A stretch of DNA of 64,000 bases. It comes from Anaspis maculata. Taxonomy: Eukaryota; Arthropoda; Insecta; Coleoptera; Scraptiidae. A model generated the notes under the pieces. It did no database searches. It worked only from the letters and a program-made list of their open reading frames with translations, and was not told the origin of the DNA. The position numbers were made by a program, and so were the translations under genes. The stretch is taken from the NCBI GenBank assembly GCA_949128115.1, contig OX421966.1, forward strand, positions 54,681,416-54,745,415, written 5' to 3'. Below are positions 32,912 to 43,509 of the stretch, piece by piece. Each line of letters begins with the position of its first letter. Within the stretch, counting starts at the first letter, position 1.

Positions 32912-33795
32912 CGATGCTTTCTTATTTCATCGACATTTTCGTATCCCATTCTCTCCTTTGGGTCGTAGGCGCAAAGCTTCCGGATGAAATCGACAGCTTC
33001 CGCCGAAAAGAACTTTTCCGGAAAGCGGACCAAATCGATCCCGTCCTCGATCTTCATGCAGATGTTTTTCCGAAGGCAGAGGACATCTCGAAAGGGGTAA
33101 CTGCCAGCGAGAAACTTGTAGAGGAGCACTCCCAACGCCCACAAGTCCACTGCTCTGTCACGACCTTGGAAACCTTGTGATTTTTTCGAGGAATTCTTCG
33201 TTATCATGCAGGCGACTTCGGGCGACATCAGGCTGACGGTTCCGCGAAAGCTGCCCTCCACGTGGCCTCGTCTGATCTTTTGGGCCAGCCCCATGTCGAT
33301 CAGCTTGGCGTATCCCTCACCGTCCAGGACGATGTTTCCCGGCTTCAGGTCGTTATGCGCAATGTCCAGCGAATGCAGACAATCCAAGGCTTCTACCGTG
33401 CAGGCGACGTAAAATCTGGCGGCGTCCTCGGAGAAGCGACCTCGGTCCAAGTCCCCTCCAGGGCAGTACTCGGTCAAAAAATATAGGTACTTCTTATCCT
33501 TGAATGTCTTGTATAGTCTGATGATGAAGTCACTATGTGCTGCCATCAATGACTGCTTCTCTGCAAGTATGTTCTCCCGACCAACATACTTCAGCTTGGC
33601 TTTCTGTACGGCTTTCAGAGCGAAAGCACAGTCTGCGTGCCCATCCAGTTGAACCAGACTCACGTGAGAAAGGCTTCTTTTGGCAAACGTACACACTCGT
33701 TTTAGCTCGGCCAAATCGCACTGGCTCAGCTTTTCAGCCCAATTGCGTTGGGACTCGCGCAACATACGTTTGCGATCGATCATTTTGTTCACCAT
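32912..33795 (-). CDS. PKG-like serine/threonine kinase, exon 1 (kinase domain)
   Basis: With exon 2 this gives a 348-aa protein of the AGC family, closest by eye to cGMP-dependent protein kinase. Visible landmarks: ALK with ATP-anchoring Lys61, helix-C Glu79 (AEKQ), [21 protein letters not shown] (88-107), catalytic loop HNDLKPGN with Asp149 and Asn154, DMG (167-169) in place of DFG, SPE (191-193) in place of APE, and [19 protein letters not shown]. The glycine-rich loop is degenerate ([11 protein letters not shown] at 35-45 instead of GxGxxG), and a few residues are missing after CPGGDL. Typical PKGs exceed 600 aa and carry two cyclic-nucleotide domains; none precede this exon. The start is the ATG at 33795; an in-frame TAA lies eight codons upstream. 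It may be a fast-evolving, cGMP-independent or weakly active paralog. Both catalytic aspartates remain, so loss of activity is not certain. Confidence 0.8.
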
Positions 33796-33854
33796 TTTCA
33801 ATTTTCGCTTCACTTTTTATGGTTATAGTGATGATTAGAGAGAGGGAGAGATGC

Positions 33855-33920
33855 ACCTCGATGGACTGATGTCAAAGAACTATATATCGTACAGTGAACA
33901 AGACTTGTTTATATACAGAA
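33855..33920 (-). promoter_or_regulatory. Possible core promoter of the PKG-like gene
   Basis: Read on the minus strand, TATATAAAC (33916-33908) and a second TATATAG (about 33887-33881) precede CATCAGTCC (about 33872-33864). All lie 70-120 bp upstream of the ATG. This would suit an intronless 5' end, but the spacing is imperfect, and an upstream exon spliced close to the ATG cannot be excluded. Confidence 0.25.
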
Positions 33921-34862
33921 GGGTGGAAAGTCTATGTACCGTTGTTTTCATTTTCTAAAGTTTGAGACCGGCTCTCTATCCGTCAATCGCGGTACTTTTG
34001 AACAAACCATACCTACTGTTACAAGTTGATTTACGAGTGGTGCATGACGGATATTGACCAATGACCTGCTCAGGAAATGTCCATTTCTTCTATACCAGGG
34101 GACAGTACAGTACCTGAATAAATGGATGAATGAATGGTTGTTTACCTGCCCAAATGAAAAATGAGAGGTCTGGTATTAGATGCGTTCCTTTTATCATCTG
34201 AACTGAGAATGCTCACTTCAGTTGCTAGTTGTGTCTCTCTCTTTCTCATGCAATTCTCGCTTTTAGAGATTATTGAGAATCTGAAATTATCTGAAATTTC
34301 ATGTAAAAGGAATGCGGCTATAGTATTTGAAAAACACGTGGTTCCAGCTGTTCATTATCAGTCAGTGAGTTATTTAACCTAAAAACAACTTAGAAACTTA
34401 TCGTGTCATTTGGATTCCAAAAACATTCTTAGATTTATGCCCGCAAAAAATACGAATAAGAATAACGATGGAAATTATGATAAAAAAGTTGAAAATATTC
34501 AAGGCCCGTATTCATATCCCACTTTCAAGCCACATTTAGCATGCCTTTAACAAAAAGCGATCGGCTACCTGATAAAAGTGGTCGTACTCATAGGGCACCT
34601 TTTACGTCCTGTCAAGGCCCATCTAACTAAGGGGGGTGTTGATTTGGCAACGTTGTGAAATGTACTCAAAACTACCTACCCGATTTACCCGAAGGTAGGC
34701 GCAGGTAGGTGAGAACCCCAAGCCGCTTTCGTTTTGCGCCAGAAGCTGCTCCGGGTAGATCACTAGATAGAGGTAGTAGATACATACACCAATCACGGCC
34801 CAGATGGATCTATTTTTTTTGTGTAGTGATTTACCAAGAGCAGCTCCCCCTGGCAAAGCGCT
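33921..34862. other. No gene recognised
   Basis: AT-rich DNA. GGCCCGTATTCATATCCC at about 34505 resembles the complement of ATATGATTACGGGCC at about 37562, possibly two ends of a small repeat family. No cyclic-nucleotide-binding exon for the neighbouring kinase was seen here. Confidence 0.35.
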
Positions 34863-34970
34863 GGCAATTCTTGCTACGTCGTTGTACTGCGGATTGCATA
34901 AAACCGAGCATAAAACTTTCAGGGAGTTTCTCCCACAGTTTCAAGAATAGCGGCCTGGACCTGTTAACTT
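34863..34970. repeat. Relative of the inner unit of the 6.4-7.0 kb element
   Basis: TGTACTGCGGATTG, AGGGAG, CTCCCACA and TTCAAGAATAGCGGCC resemble, in inverted order, the unit GGCCGCTATTCTTGAA ... AGTCCCTGGGAG ... CCGCAGTACA at 6440-6550 and 6911-6975. It is a solo, diverged piece. Confidence 0.45.
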
Positions 34971-35165
34971 GAGGAGTGAACACCTGTTTCGACTGTTTTG
35001 TGTAAGTCGTTCTCGTCTTGAGTGCAGTAAACAGTAAAGGCGTATGACTGAAAGCGCGCTAAGAATTTTAGCGAAGGAAAAAATCTGAAATTGCACTTTG
35101 TGTCGGTGAACAAGTCGTAATCGAGGATAGGTCCAGCAACGCCAAGATGACAGCGGTCATGAAAA

Positions 35166-35949
35166 GAAACAAGCGAATACGCCTCATGGGCATGAGGCTC
35201 AGTAGCGCACTTCCTTTTTGGAGGATTAGTGAACGCAAGATGTTAAGTAATTAGGGTTCTACCGTCTTGGGCAAAAAATTCCAATATGGCGGCCAAAATA
35301 TCGACAGAATCATGAAATTCGGCTTGAAAATCAGAATGATTGTACTAGACAAGGGTAAGTTCCAAGTTTCATGAAAATCGTTCCACTAATAAGAGATTTC
35401 AATATGGCGGCCAAGATGGCGGCAGAATTATGAAACTCAGCTTGAAAATAGGAATGATCGTACGAGACAAGCGTAACTCTCAAGTTTCATGAAAATCCTC
35501 CCACTTATAAGAGATTTCAATATGGCGGCCAAGATGGTGGGGCAATCATGAAATTTGGCTTGAAAATAAGAATGATCGTACTAGACAAGGGTAAGTTTCA
35601 AGTTTCATGACAATCGTTCCACTAATAAGAAATTTCAATATGGCAGCCAAGATGGCGGCCGAATTATGAAAGCCATTCTGCCTATTTGGTCCTTGAGAAC
35701 CTGAGCTATCCAACGGATAAAGTTCAATCTTCAAGGGCTGTAGCTTTAGTTCCCGAGAAGAAGTTCAACTTCATCGAAGTGCACAGGAGATCTCTGTTTT
35801 TTGAGAATAATGATAACGATGCATGGATAGCAAAAATAGTGCCCATTGGCCACCCTTGGGGACATCAGCTATTAATCGGAAAAAAGTTCCAAGACTCTTG
35901 TTTCAATTCTCGAGAAGGAGTACAGCGTCTTAATTTCTGCACGGACTCG

Positions 35950-35984
<35 letters not shown>

Positions 35985-37152
35985 CGGCCTCATAAGCGTT
36001 ATTCTGTTACTTATATAAAAAAATGTTCTCCAACTGATTTCGACCTCCTGAACACGAATATCGGGTTCAGTTTTGAATTGGAACATTTCTTTTTTATCGA
36101 AAAACCGAAAAAATGGTAGCCTGTCACATGATTTTTAGTGATACCTACCTACTTTTTTTTGTTATTGAGCGAATATGTTTCGTAATTTGAGTGCCATTAT
36201 CCTTTAGGTACCTAGTATTGGCTATTTCAAAATGGTCAATTACTATTTCGGCACGTCTGATTTTAAATTTGTAGGGTCGTGTAATATGCGCCGAACCGTG
36301 GCTTTGCGGTCGTTTTCAAAAATTGATAACAATTGACCCGACGCGACGGTCGGATAGAAGTGGAGTTTTTGTCAAAAGAAAGTTCAAATTGTTCTCTAAA
36401 TATAATGCCGTACATGCATGCAGTGATGTATTTCATTAAGAAATTGTAGTTGCCTGCATATCGCAACTTTCTACATCTTACCGCGAATGCCAGCACTTGA
36501 TCGGCGAAGCCGCCCTACACCAAAATGTTATTTTTGTAATTGTTCATAATTATTTCGGCAAAATTTTTCTTGATTCGCGTACCAATAAGGCCATGAGCTA
36601 CCCATTCGAGTTGAAATATTTTCTGTATTGAATTTCGTTTTGTTCGGAGGAAAGGATATCAAGCACCAGCAAGCAACGAATAAATCATTTGCGGCCGAGC
36701 CGTAGTTTCGGAGTCATTTTCAAAAATTAATAACTATTGGCCTGCACCTCGCACCGATGTGAAATTCTCATTAAAATAAAGTTCAAATCATCCTCTGAAT
36801 ATAACTTCCCATATGTATTATGGTAAAATGATAAGATCGAGTACTTCCTCGCATGTGATAACTTTCGAGATCAGGCCGGCTTCTGAAATGCAGCATTCAA
36901 CGGCGATGCCGCGTCACACTAAATTGTTATTATTGTCATTGTTTATCATTATTTCGTCGAGATTTTTCTTGGTTCGGGATACAAGGTCATGAGCTACCCA
37001 ATGGAGTAAATTTTTTTCGCAAAAACCTTTTCGTCTAGGACTAGATGCTGTGACGGACGGACGGACGGACGGAGGGACGGACGGACGGACGGACGGATGG
37101 ACAAAGCGAGGACAAAAGCGCTTTCCCGTTTGGAGTAGTGCGCTAAAAATAG
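35166..37152 (-). mobile_element. Helentron-like repeat, copy 2 (opposite strand)
   Basis: It is the inverted, highly similar copy of 29561-31519 over its whole length, including the terminal hairpin (GCCTCATG...CATGAGGC at 35181-35198), AGTAGCGCACTTCC, the three 121-bp units, the GACA tract (35951-35980) and the GGAC tract (about 37055-37095). It ends GTGCGCTAAAAA near 37150. The flanks differ from copy 1, so these are two separate insertions rather than one duplicated segment. Copy 1 and copy 2 face each other across the kinase exon. Confidence 0.6.
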
Positions 37153-37637
37153 GGAGAGTTGGCGGTTGGGGGGCGGACATCCAGAACATTGCGCACTTCC
37201 CGCACTTCGGCGGCATGCTTCATTTATTCAAATTAATCAATATTTTAGAAAAATAATGTGATTTTCGTCACACTTCCCAAGAACACATGGCACAGCTTGT
37301 GGGTTAAAAATGGACTCAAAACACGCCTGTTGGCACATTTCGATCCCATTTAACTTGACGCATGCGTGAAACCATCCATAGTCGCTCAAAGACGCGTAAA
37401 AGAGACATATGAATAGACGCGTCTCCAAACATCCCCTCTTAAGACTACTTTAGAGACGCCTGTTTAAAGCGATGATAGAGGCGCGCTTAAGCCACGTATG
37501 AATACGGAAATGTTAGGGGCGCATCTTTAGAACAGAACAGTTTTCAACACTAAAAGGGGGATATGATTACGGGCCCAAGAGTTGATGAATAAGTATTTCA
37601 TAATCAGAAATCACAATGACAATACGAAATAGGATAA
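37153..37637. other. No gene recognised
   Basis: Contains GACGC-rich repeats (AGAGACGCC, AAGACGCG, GAGACGCG at about 37390-37480), probably part of a small unresolved repeat. No coding. Confidence 0.3.
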
Positions 37638-38905
37638 TTTCGTTTGGGCAGGTGCGCATGCGTAAAGGCGTCTAATTTTGAGAACTTCCGTACACCTGTC
37701 AGTTGAATGGCAACCTCGATGGCAACGCAGCATGCTCTGTCGAGCCCCCTGACCAGCAACTGGTTCCTGGCTGTCACTTCTACACACACCGTAAACGCAT
37801 CTCTTCGCTAGGGTTGCCAGATCTCATATATTTGGTATGAGACTCATATATTTCAACAAGATCTCATACCTCATACCACACATGAAATATATGAGCAAAT
37901 CTCATATATTTTGAGCTATTAGCTGTTTCAGACATATAACTTAGTTAATTTGTATTATAATTTTTTGAATTTTTGCGCTGCAATTCAAGTATAACATTCC
38001 TCAACTGGAATGTTATATTCTTTCTCAAGTTGAGAGAATTTTTTCCATCATGAGACACTAATGGACGGATGTCCAGGACAAGGCATCAGCAAAAAAGCTA
38101 CTGAAAGTCGGCAGCTGCAGCTGTAAAATATTTTTGAATATGTCTGTAGGTACTTAGTTTTGTGTTTATTATTTTCTAAAAACTACATGGGAGGGTCGGA
38201 ATTATTGCATTCAACGAAGTTATTTTTCTTAACTTGATAAAAAGAATATTTTATCGTTAAATCCATCAGATTACCTACCTACTTTTTCAAAGATGAGCGA
38301 CTGTTGAATGTTATTAATAGAGGTAGGTAGTTAGTATAGCTTCTCATATAGGCGGTTCCCTTTTGCTCGCAGCTCCTGCGCAGGTCTTCAAGTATACAAG
38401 CTCACTGGTTTAATTGGTTGTTTAACCGGGAGCGCTTTATCGATCGGGCTGGTTGGGGTTGGGGTTGGCGATGGCGCCAATATAGGTGAACCTGCGAGGA
38501 CCCCAGGTGAATGAGAATAGGCTATAGGCATTAGCAACTAACTTATTAGGACTTTATTAAATCTCATCAGATTTTCAAATTGTTTATTTTTTATTTGTCT
38601 TTTTTACGGAATGTTTATTGTGATGTGGATAGTCATAATAAAAAAAATTGACCTCATATATTTTTTGCTAATCTCATATATGTTTCTCAGGTGTCTCATA
38701 TATATGATTCAAAAAAATCTGGCAACCCTACTTTGAACTTCTTTCTCGGTACCTACAACCATTTTCAACAAGCTGTGTTCTTTTGACAGAACATGAGCAA
38801 ATGAAATGGAGGTTAGGTAGTAACGAGAAGTATCATCATGATTGTCACAAGTGACAGTTGGCGCAGATCTCTTGTTGTTTCAAGCACTGTTGCCATTTTC
38901 GTTGT
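37638..38905 (+). repeat. Dispersed repeat family F, copy 2 (interrupted)
   Basis: 37640-37808 matches 17667-17825 (TTCGTTTGGGCAGGTGCGCA, TGTCAGTTGAATGGCAAC, CGTAAACGCATCTCTTCG), and 38731-38905 matches 17828-18015 (TTTGAACTTC, AACATGAGCAAATGAAATG, GTCACAAGTGACAGTTGGC). The two halves are separated by a 918-bp element. Confidence 0.65.
37811..38728. mobile_element. TA-flanked TIR element, 918 bp
   Basis: GGGTTGCCAGAT at the left and ATCTGGCAACCC at the right are perfect inverted ends with TA at 37809-37810 and 38729-38730. CTCATATAT-type repeats fill both subterminal regions. It is inserted in repeat family F, whose uninterrupted copy at 17.7-18.0 kb is an empty site. No transposase. Confidence 0.75.
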
Positions 38906-39022
38906 TCCTGTACCTTCACAAATAATCATTGAACTTAATAATTCCTATAGAACATTTCCTTTGAATACCAGAATGGTAGCCATTATTCAACCAAATGTAC
39001 GAAACTATGAAATTCGCACCAC

Positions 39023-40033
39023 CAGTGGCGTATCTAGGGTAAATTGCGCCCAGGGCAAAATATGAAAATTGCGCCCCTGAATTAGAAACCCTGGGAAATG
39101 CGCCTCAGGCAGTTTTTCAGAATTCAGGTGAGCCAACGACAAATAGGGCCCCCACGTGTGATCCGTTCCCATGTGAAGTTGCTAGGCAACCAGGGCTGTC
39201 ACTAGGCTATCGCTATCACCTAGGCAACATCACCTGATGAACTGCTCCCTGGTTCCGAAAATAGGGTCCCTGTTATAGGTTATACCTAGATCAGATGAAA
39301 AAGTCGAAAGTTGATCGTCTGTTTGAATGTATTGGTTTTAGTTTTCCCTCTTTCTCTGTTCCCATTTCGCTTGTAAATTATTGCTCACACGAATTGCGCC
39401 CAATAGTTCAAATATCTACATTATCCAGGGTGTCTCAAAACTCGCGCTCCAGAGAACACTGACATGGTGCCGACGACAATAGGTTCCCAGGAAACGGAAG
39501 GAAAAAATGTATTGCTGCTTGCATAAAGGAGTCATGAGGTTTTTGGATCCACCAGTCCCGGAGGGTCAATTCGAGGTGAATTTGCAAAATTTAACCCAGT
39601 TGACAAGTTTTGAAAGTAATACCAACTGCCTGTCATTTTGCAATAAATGTTTGGCTCACTGTAACTGTGACACTGCCAGATTTAGATACTTGAACCTAGC
39701 AACTTGAAATTGAGGTAACATACCTCAAATGTACAGGTCTGTGATTGGTTAACTTAACTTTGTCTTTCCTCGAATACCATTTGAGGTAGATTTTTTTTCC
39801 TCGGTATTACACATCTGACTGCTATCTAGTTTTTCTTCATTTTCTCTGAGGCGTGAGTTTTGAGACATCCTGTATATAATTATATAAAGTTCAAAGAGCT
39901 TGGTCTTTGATTCGTTTTTACAATTTTTTTCTTCATTTTTTCACATTTCTATCTTTTCCTTTCATTTGCGCCCTGAGGATTAAAGTGCGCCCATGGCACG
40001 TGCCCCACTTGCCCCCCCGTAGATACGCCTCTG
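39023..40033. mobile_element. hAT-like non-autonomous element, 1.0 kb
   Basis: The ends CAGTGGCGTATCTAGGG and CAGAGGCGTATCTACGGGG (complement) are flanked by a perfect 8-bp duplication CGCACCAC (39015-39022, 40034-40041). GCGCCC repeats occur near both ends. Another element is nested inside (39425-39873). No transposase. Confidence 0.8.
39425..39873. mobile_element. TIR element nested in a hAT-like element
   Basis: CCAGGGTGTCTCAAAACTCG and its counterpart CAGGATGTCTCAAAACTCAC (complement) form the ends; the arms extend to CAGAGAA. The 66-codon plus frame inside has no recognised motif. Confidence 0.6.
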
Positions 40034-40041
40034 CGCACCAC

Positions 40042-40373
40042 ATATGCGCACTCAAGAAAAAACGAACGAAACGACCTATTCCAACTTTCCATTCACTGTT
40101 GCATATTAAACGTGCGCAGATGTGTCAACAGTGGCGCCGTAGAGAAGTCTTTGAATGCGAAATGTACCCTAAATTTTACTGAAATCATCCTCAATGTTTT
40201 TGTGTCTTTCTAGCGTTCCGTGTCTTATTTTTTCTTCGTTAAATACGAGATTCTAGACTCTCTTCCCAAAAAAATACTTACCGCCGCCACGGCTCAAGAA
40301 ATATAAGAATACAGATAAAAAGTTGGAAATTTCCATTTTCTGCAAGAAGATTATCCGAACGAGTGACGAAGGC
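40042..40373. other. No gene seen
   Basis: Short stretch between the hAT-like element and the composite element. Nothing recognised. Confidence 0.35.
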
Positions 40374-41714
40374 AATTAGGCATTTCCATTGACGTCACAG
40401 CAGTGTTGCCAACTGTCCAGAATTTCTAAATCAAAATCTAAATCAGAATCTAAATCAATTTCTAAATTTGAACCAAATAATGTTTGGGAACAACCGAACT
40501 ACAGGGCGCTTATGGAGTTCCAGCTTTTGCATTTTTTTCCTCGGCTACCTTTTTGAGTTTGAGTTTGAAACTTTTGTATCAAGTTCAAAGCAATGTCCTT
40601 AATGCGCCTGCAAAATAAGTTCTCGTGGAAAAGTGTGTTTTTTTGTGAAAAAGCAAGCCAAACATGTTAGGTTAACTGCACAGGGTAGTGGTGAAAATTC
40701 ATATTTTCCGACGAAATTGGGCCTGGACTTTGCCACCAAACTTCACCTGAATGTTGGGGGTTAACATTCCTGGCATTGCTGGAGTGATATGACTTGTGAG
40801 GGGCTAGGTGGGTATGTACCTCACCGGTTCGTGCTTCCCAATCACCCAAATACTTGAGGCCCAGCTTTTACTGCTGGATTAAAGAAACAAACAATAGTTT
40901 TAGTTTATATTTTATATTTTAAAAGTGCAGGAATGTCTTCACTTCGGTTGTAGAATATGGACAGAGGCAAAACATGGAAGCTTAACTCGAACAGCTGTTC
41001 GGCCACCGAAGATGTCTTCGGTCACCGGAGCCCTCCTTTACAGAAATTTTACACCTGATTTAACGATGTTGAATTTTCAACTACAACTTGATTGTGTCAA
41101 GATACATTTCTTGAAAATACAAATATTTATTGTTCTATTGAGGATTCAAGGTTCCAAATTGTGGTCGACCGGTCGACGTAGCAATTCCTCAGTCTGTAGA
41201 TTTTCCCATTTTTAGATTGCCGAAAGCCACAATTTTTGACACAGGTACTTCCATAAACTAGAGAGGCTTAGCAACAGATAATTTTGTGCAAACATCATAA
41301 CTGTATTACAGCAATTCAGTTACCCATCCTTATCGTTATCGGTACAACCTCCGTATATTTCTTCAAGTGTATTCCTTCCTTCCTCTTTTCCATTTCTTGT
41401 CGCTTTGGGATACTTTCTGTGATACTTCGTACTTCCACGAGCCCAGCGTTTCGAGAAAAGCATGAATTTCTCATTTTTTCCTCAAAAAGAAAAAATTCAA
41501 CCACTCCAACCCAATTTTCACGTCCATTAAGCCCTCTACATCTCTAGCCATGCTTTCTCCATTGCTTTCACAAGCCTGGATTTTTGAATTGACAATAATT
41601 CCCATTTTCTACTTCACTGTAGTTGTAATATTCGCTGTGATATAATAGTCCAGGCATTTTAGGTTTTGACCTGGAAAAAAATAACGTAAGTCTGAAAATT
41701 GGTGGAACGCTTTC

Positions 41715-43215
41715 TCTTTAACCCCTTAACCACATACTGAAAGTCCTAAAAAAATTGTATGTCCGCTTCATCGGTTTTTGACGGGAAAAAGGTGTTAGTG
41801 ACATTATTCAAGAAACTTATTTATTAAAATACGCGTTGAAGTTTCAATACAGCTGAAAACTTCCGAAAATGATCTTCTCGGTCAGTTGAACAACATATTG
41901 AAAGTCCTAAAAAATCCTCTCTCCGCTTCATTGGCTTTTGGCGGTGAAAAGGTTCAAATGACATTATTTTGGAAACTATTTATTAAAATACGAGTTGGAG
42001 TTTCAGTATAACTGAAAATTGCTTAAACTGGTCTCCTTTGTCAGTTGAACAACATACTAGAAGTCCTCAAAAATCCTATGTCCGTTTCATTGTTTTTTGG
42101 AGGCAGAAAGGTATAAGTGACATTTTTTTGTTACTATTCAATAAAATACGGGTTGAAGTTTTGATACAGGTGAAAATATTAAGTCGCCTCGGTCAGTTGA
42201 GTAGCATACTGGAAGTCCTAAGAAATCCTATATCCGCTTCATTATTTTTTGGCGGCAAAAAGGTGTAAGTGACATTCGTTTTGGAAACTGTTCAATCAAA
42301 CAGGCGGTCAAGTTTCGATACAGCTGAAAATTGCTGAAAATGATCTCCTTGGCCGGTTGAGCAACATATTGAAAGTCCTAAAAAATCTTCTCTCCGCTTC
42401 ATTAGTTTCTGGCGGCAGAAAGGTATAAGTGAAATTTTCTTTTGTTACTATTTATTAAAATACGGGTTAAAGTTTCAATACAGCTAAAAATTGCTGAAAA
42501 TGGTCTTCTTGGTCAGTTGAACAACACACTAAAAATAGTCGGAAAGAAGGTATAAGTGACATTTTTTTGGAACTATTATTTATTGAAATAGGGGTTGAAG
42601 TTCCAATCCATTCGAAAATTGCTGGAACTTGTTCCCTCAATCATGTAAACAACATAGTGGAAGTCCCAAGAAATCCTATCCGCTTCATCGTCTTTTGGCG
42701 GCAAAAAGGTATAAAATCATTTCTTGAAACTATTGTTCAAAATATGTGTTGAAGCTGCAATACACCTGAAAATTGCTGAAAAAAGTCTATTCGGACTAGT
42801 ACAGTCAACTAACAGAGGAGACCATTTTTAGAAATTTTCAGTTGTACTGAAATTTTAACCCGTATTTCAAAAAAATAGTTTACAATATAATGTCACTTAA
42901 ACATTTTTGCCGCCAAAAAACATGAAGCGGGCATGGGATTTCTCAGGACTTTTAGTATGTTATTCAAGTAACAAAGGATACTATTTTTCAGCAACTTTCA
43001 GCTGTGCTGAAACTTCAACTCATGTTTTAATAAATAGTTTTCAAAATAATGTCACTTGAACCTTTTTGCTGCCAAAAACCGATGAAGTAGACATGGTATT
43101 TTTCAGGACTTTCAATATGTTGTTAAGCTGACCGAGAAGACCATTTTCGTCAATTTTCAGCTGTATTAAAACTTGACCGCGTGTCTTATTGAATAGTTTG
43201 TAATCTCCCAACCCA
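41715..43215. repeat. Satellite array, ~155-bp units with an orientation switch
   Basis: Units carry CATA(C/T)TGAAAGTCCTAAAAAA, TCCGCTTCATTG, TTTTTGGCGGCAAAAAGGT and ACAGCTGAAAATTGCTGAAA. AAGTCCTAA-type marks recur near 41740, 41901, 42060, 42211 and 42373, giving a 150-162 bp spacing. Units run in plus orientation to about 42790, then in minus orientation (CAGCTGTACTGAAA, AAAAACATGAAGCGG) to about 43215. Confidence 0.8.
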
Positions 43216-43509
43216 CCCCTCTTATAAAAATAAATATTCCCCAAAGAAGAAGAAGAATCTCCTTTAAAGTTGAAGACTTAGTTTGGCCAAAGTTCGTGTT
43301 TGTCTAGTATTGTTTGTTAGGACTTTCGTTATGTTTTGTAGTTACCCAAAGTAGTACAGGTAAGTGAAGGCTTGGAAATGAAACACAGAGATTTCAAAAT
43401 CAACAAAGAACGATTTTATTCCAAAGACAAATATATCGACTCATGTGCAATCATGAGATATCAATTCAATTACCCCACCCTCCCACTATTTGAAATGCAG
43501 TGTGTAATA

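Noticed and set aside
33206..33869. Plus-strand frames of 68-110 codons over the kinase exon
   Set aside because: They are antisense to the conserved minus-strand kinase motifs and have no motif of their own.
29561..37152. One large fold-back element with the kinase exon as its loop
   Set aside because: The flanks of the two arms differ and each copy has its own complete terminal structure, so two separate insertions explain the inverted pair better.
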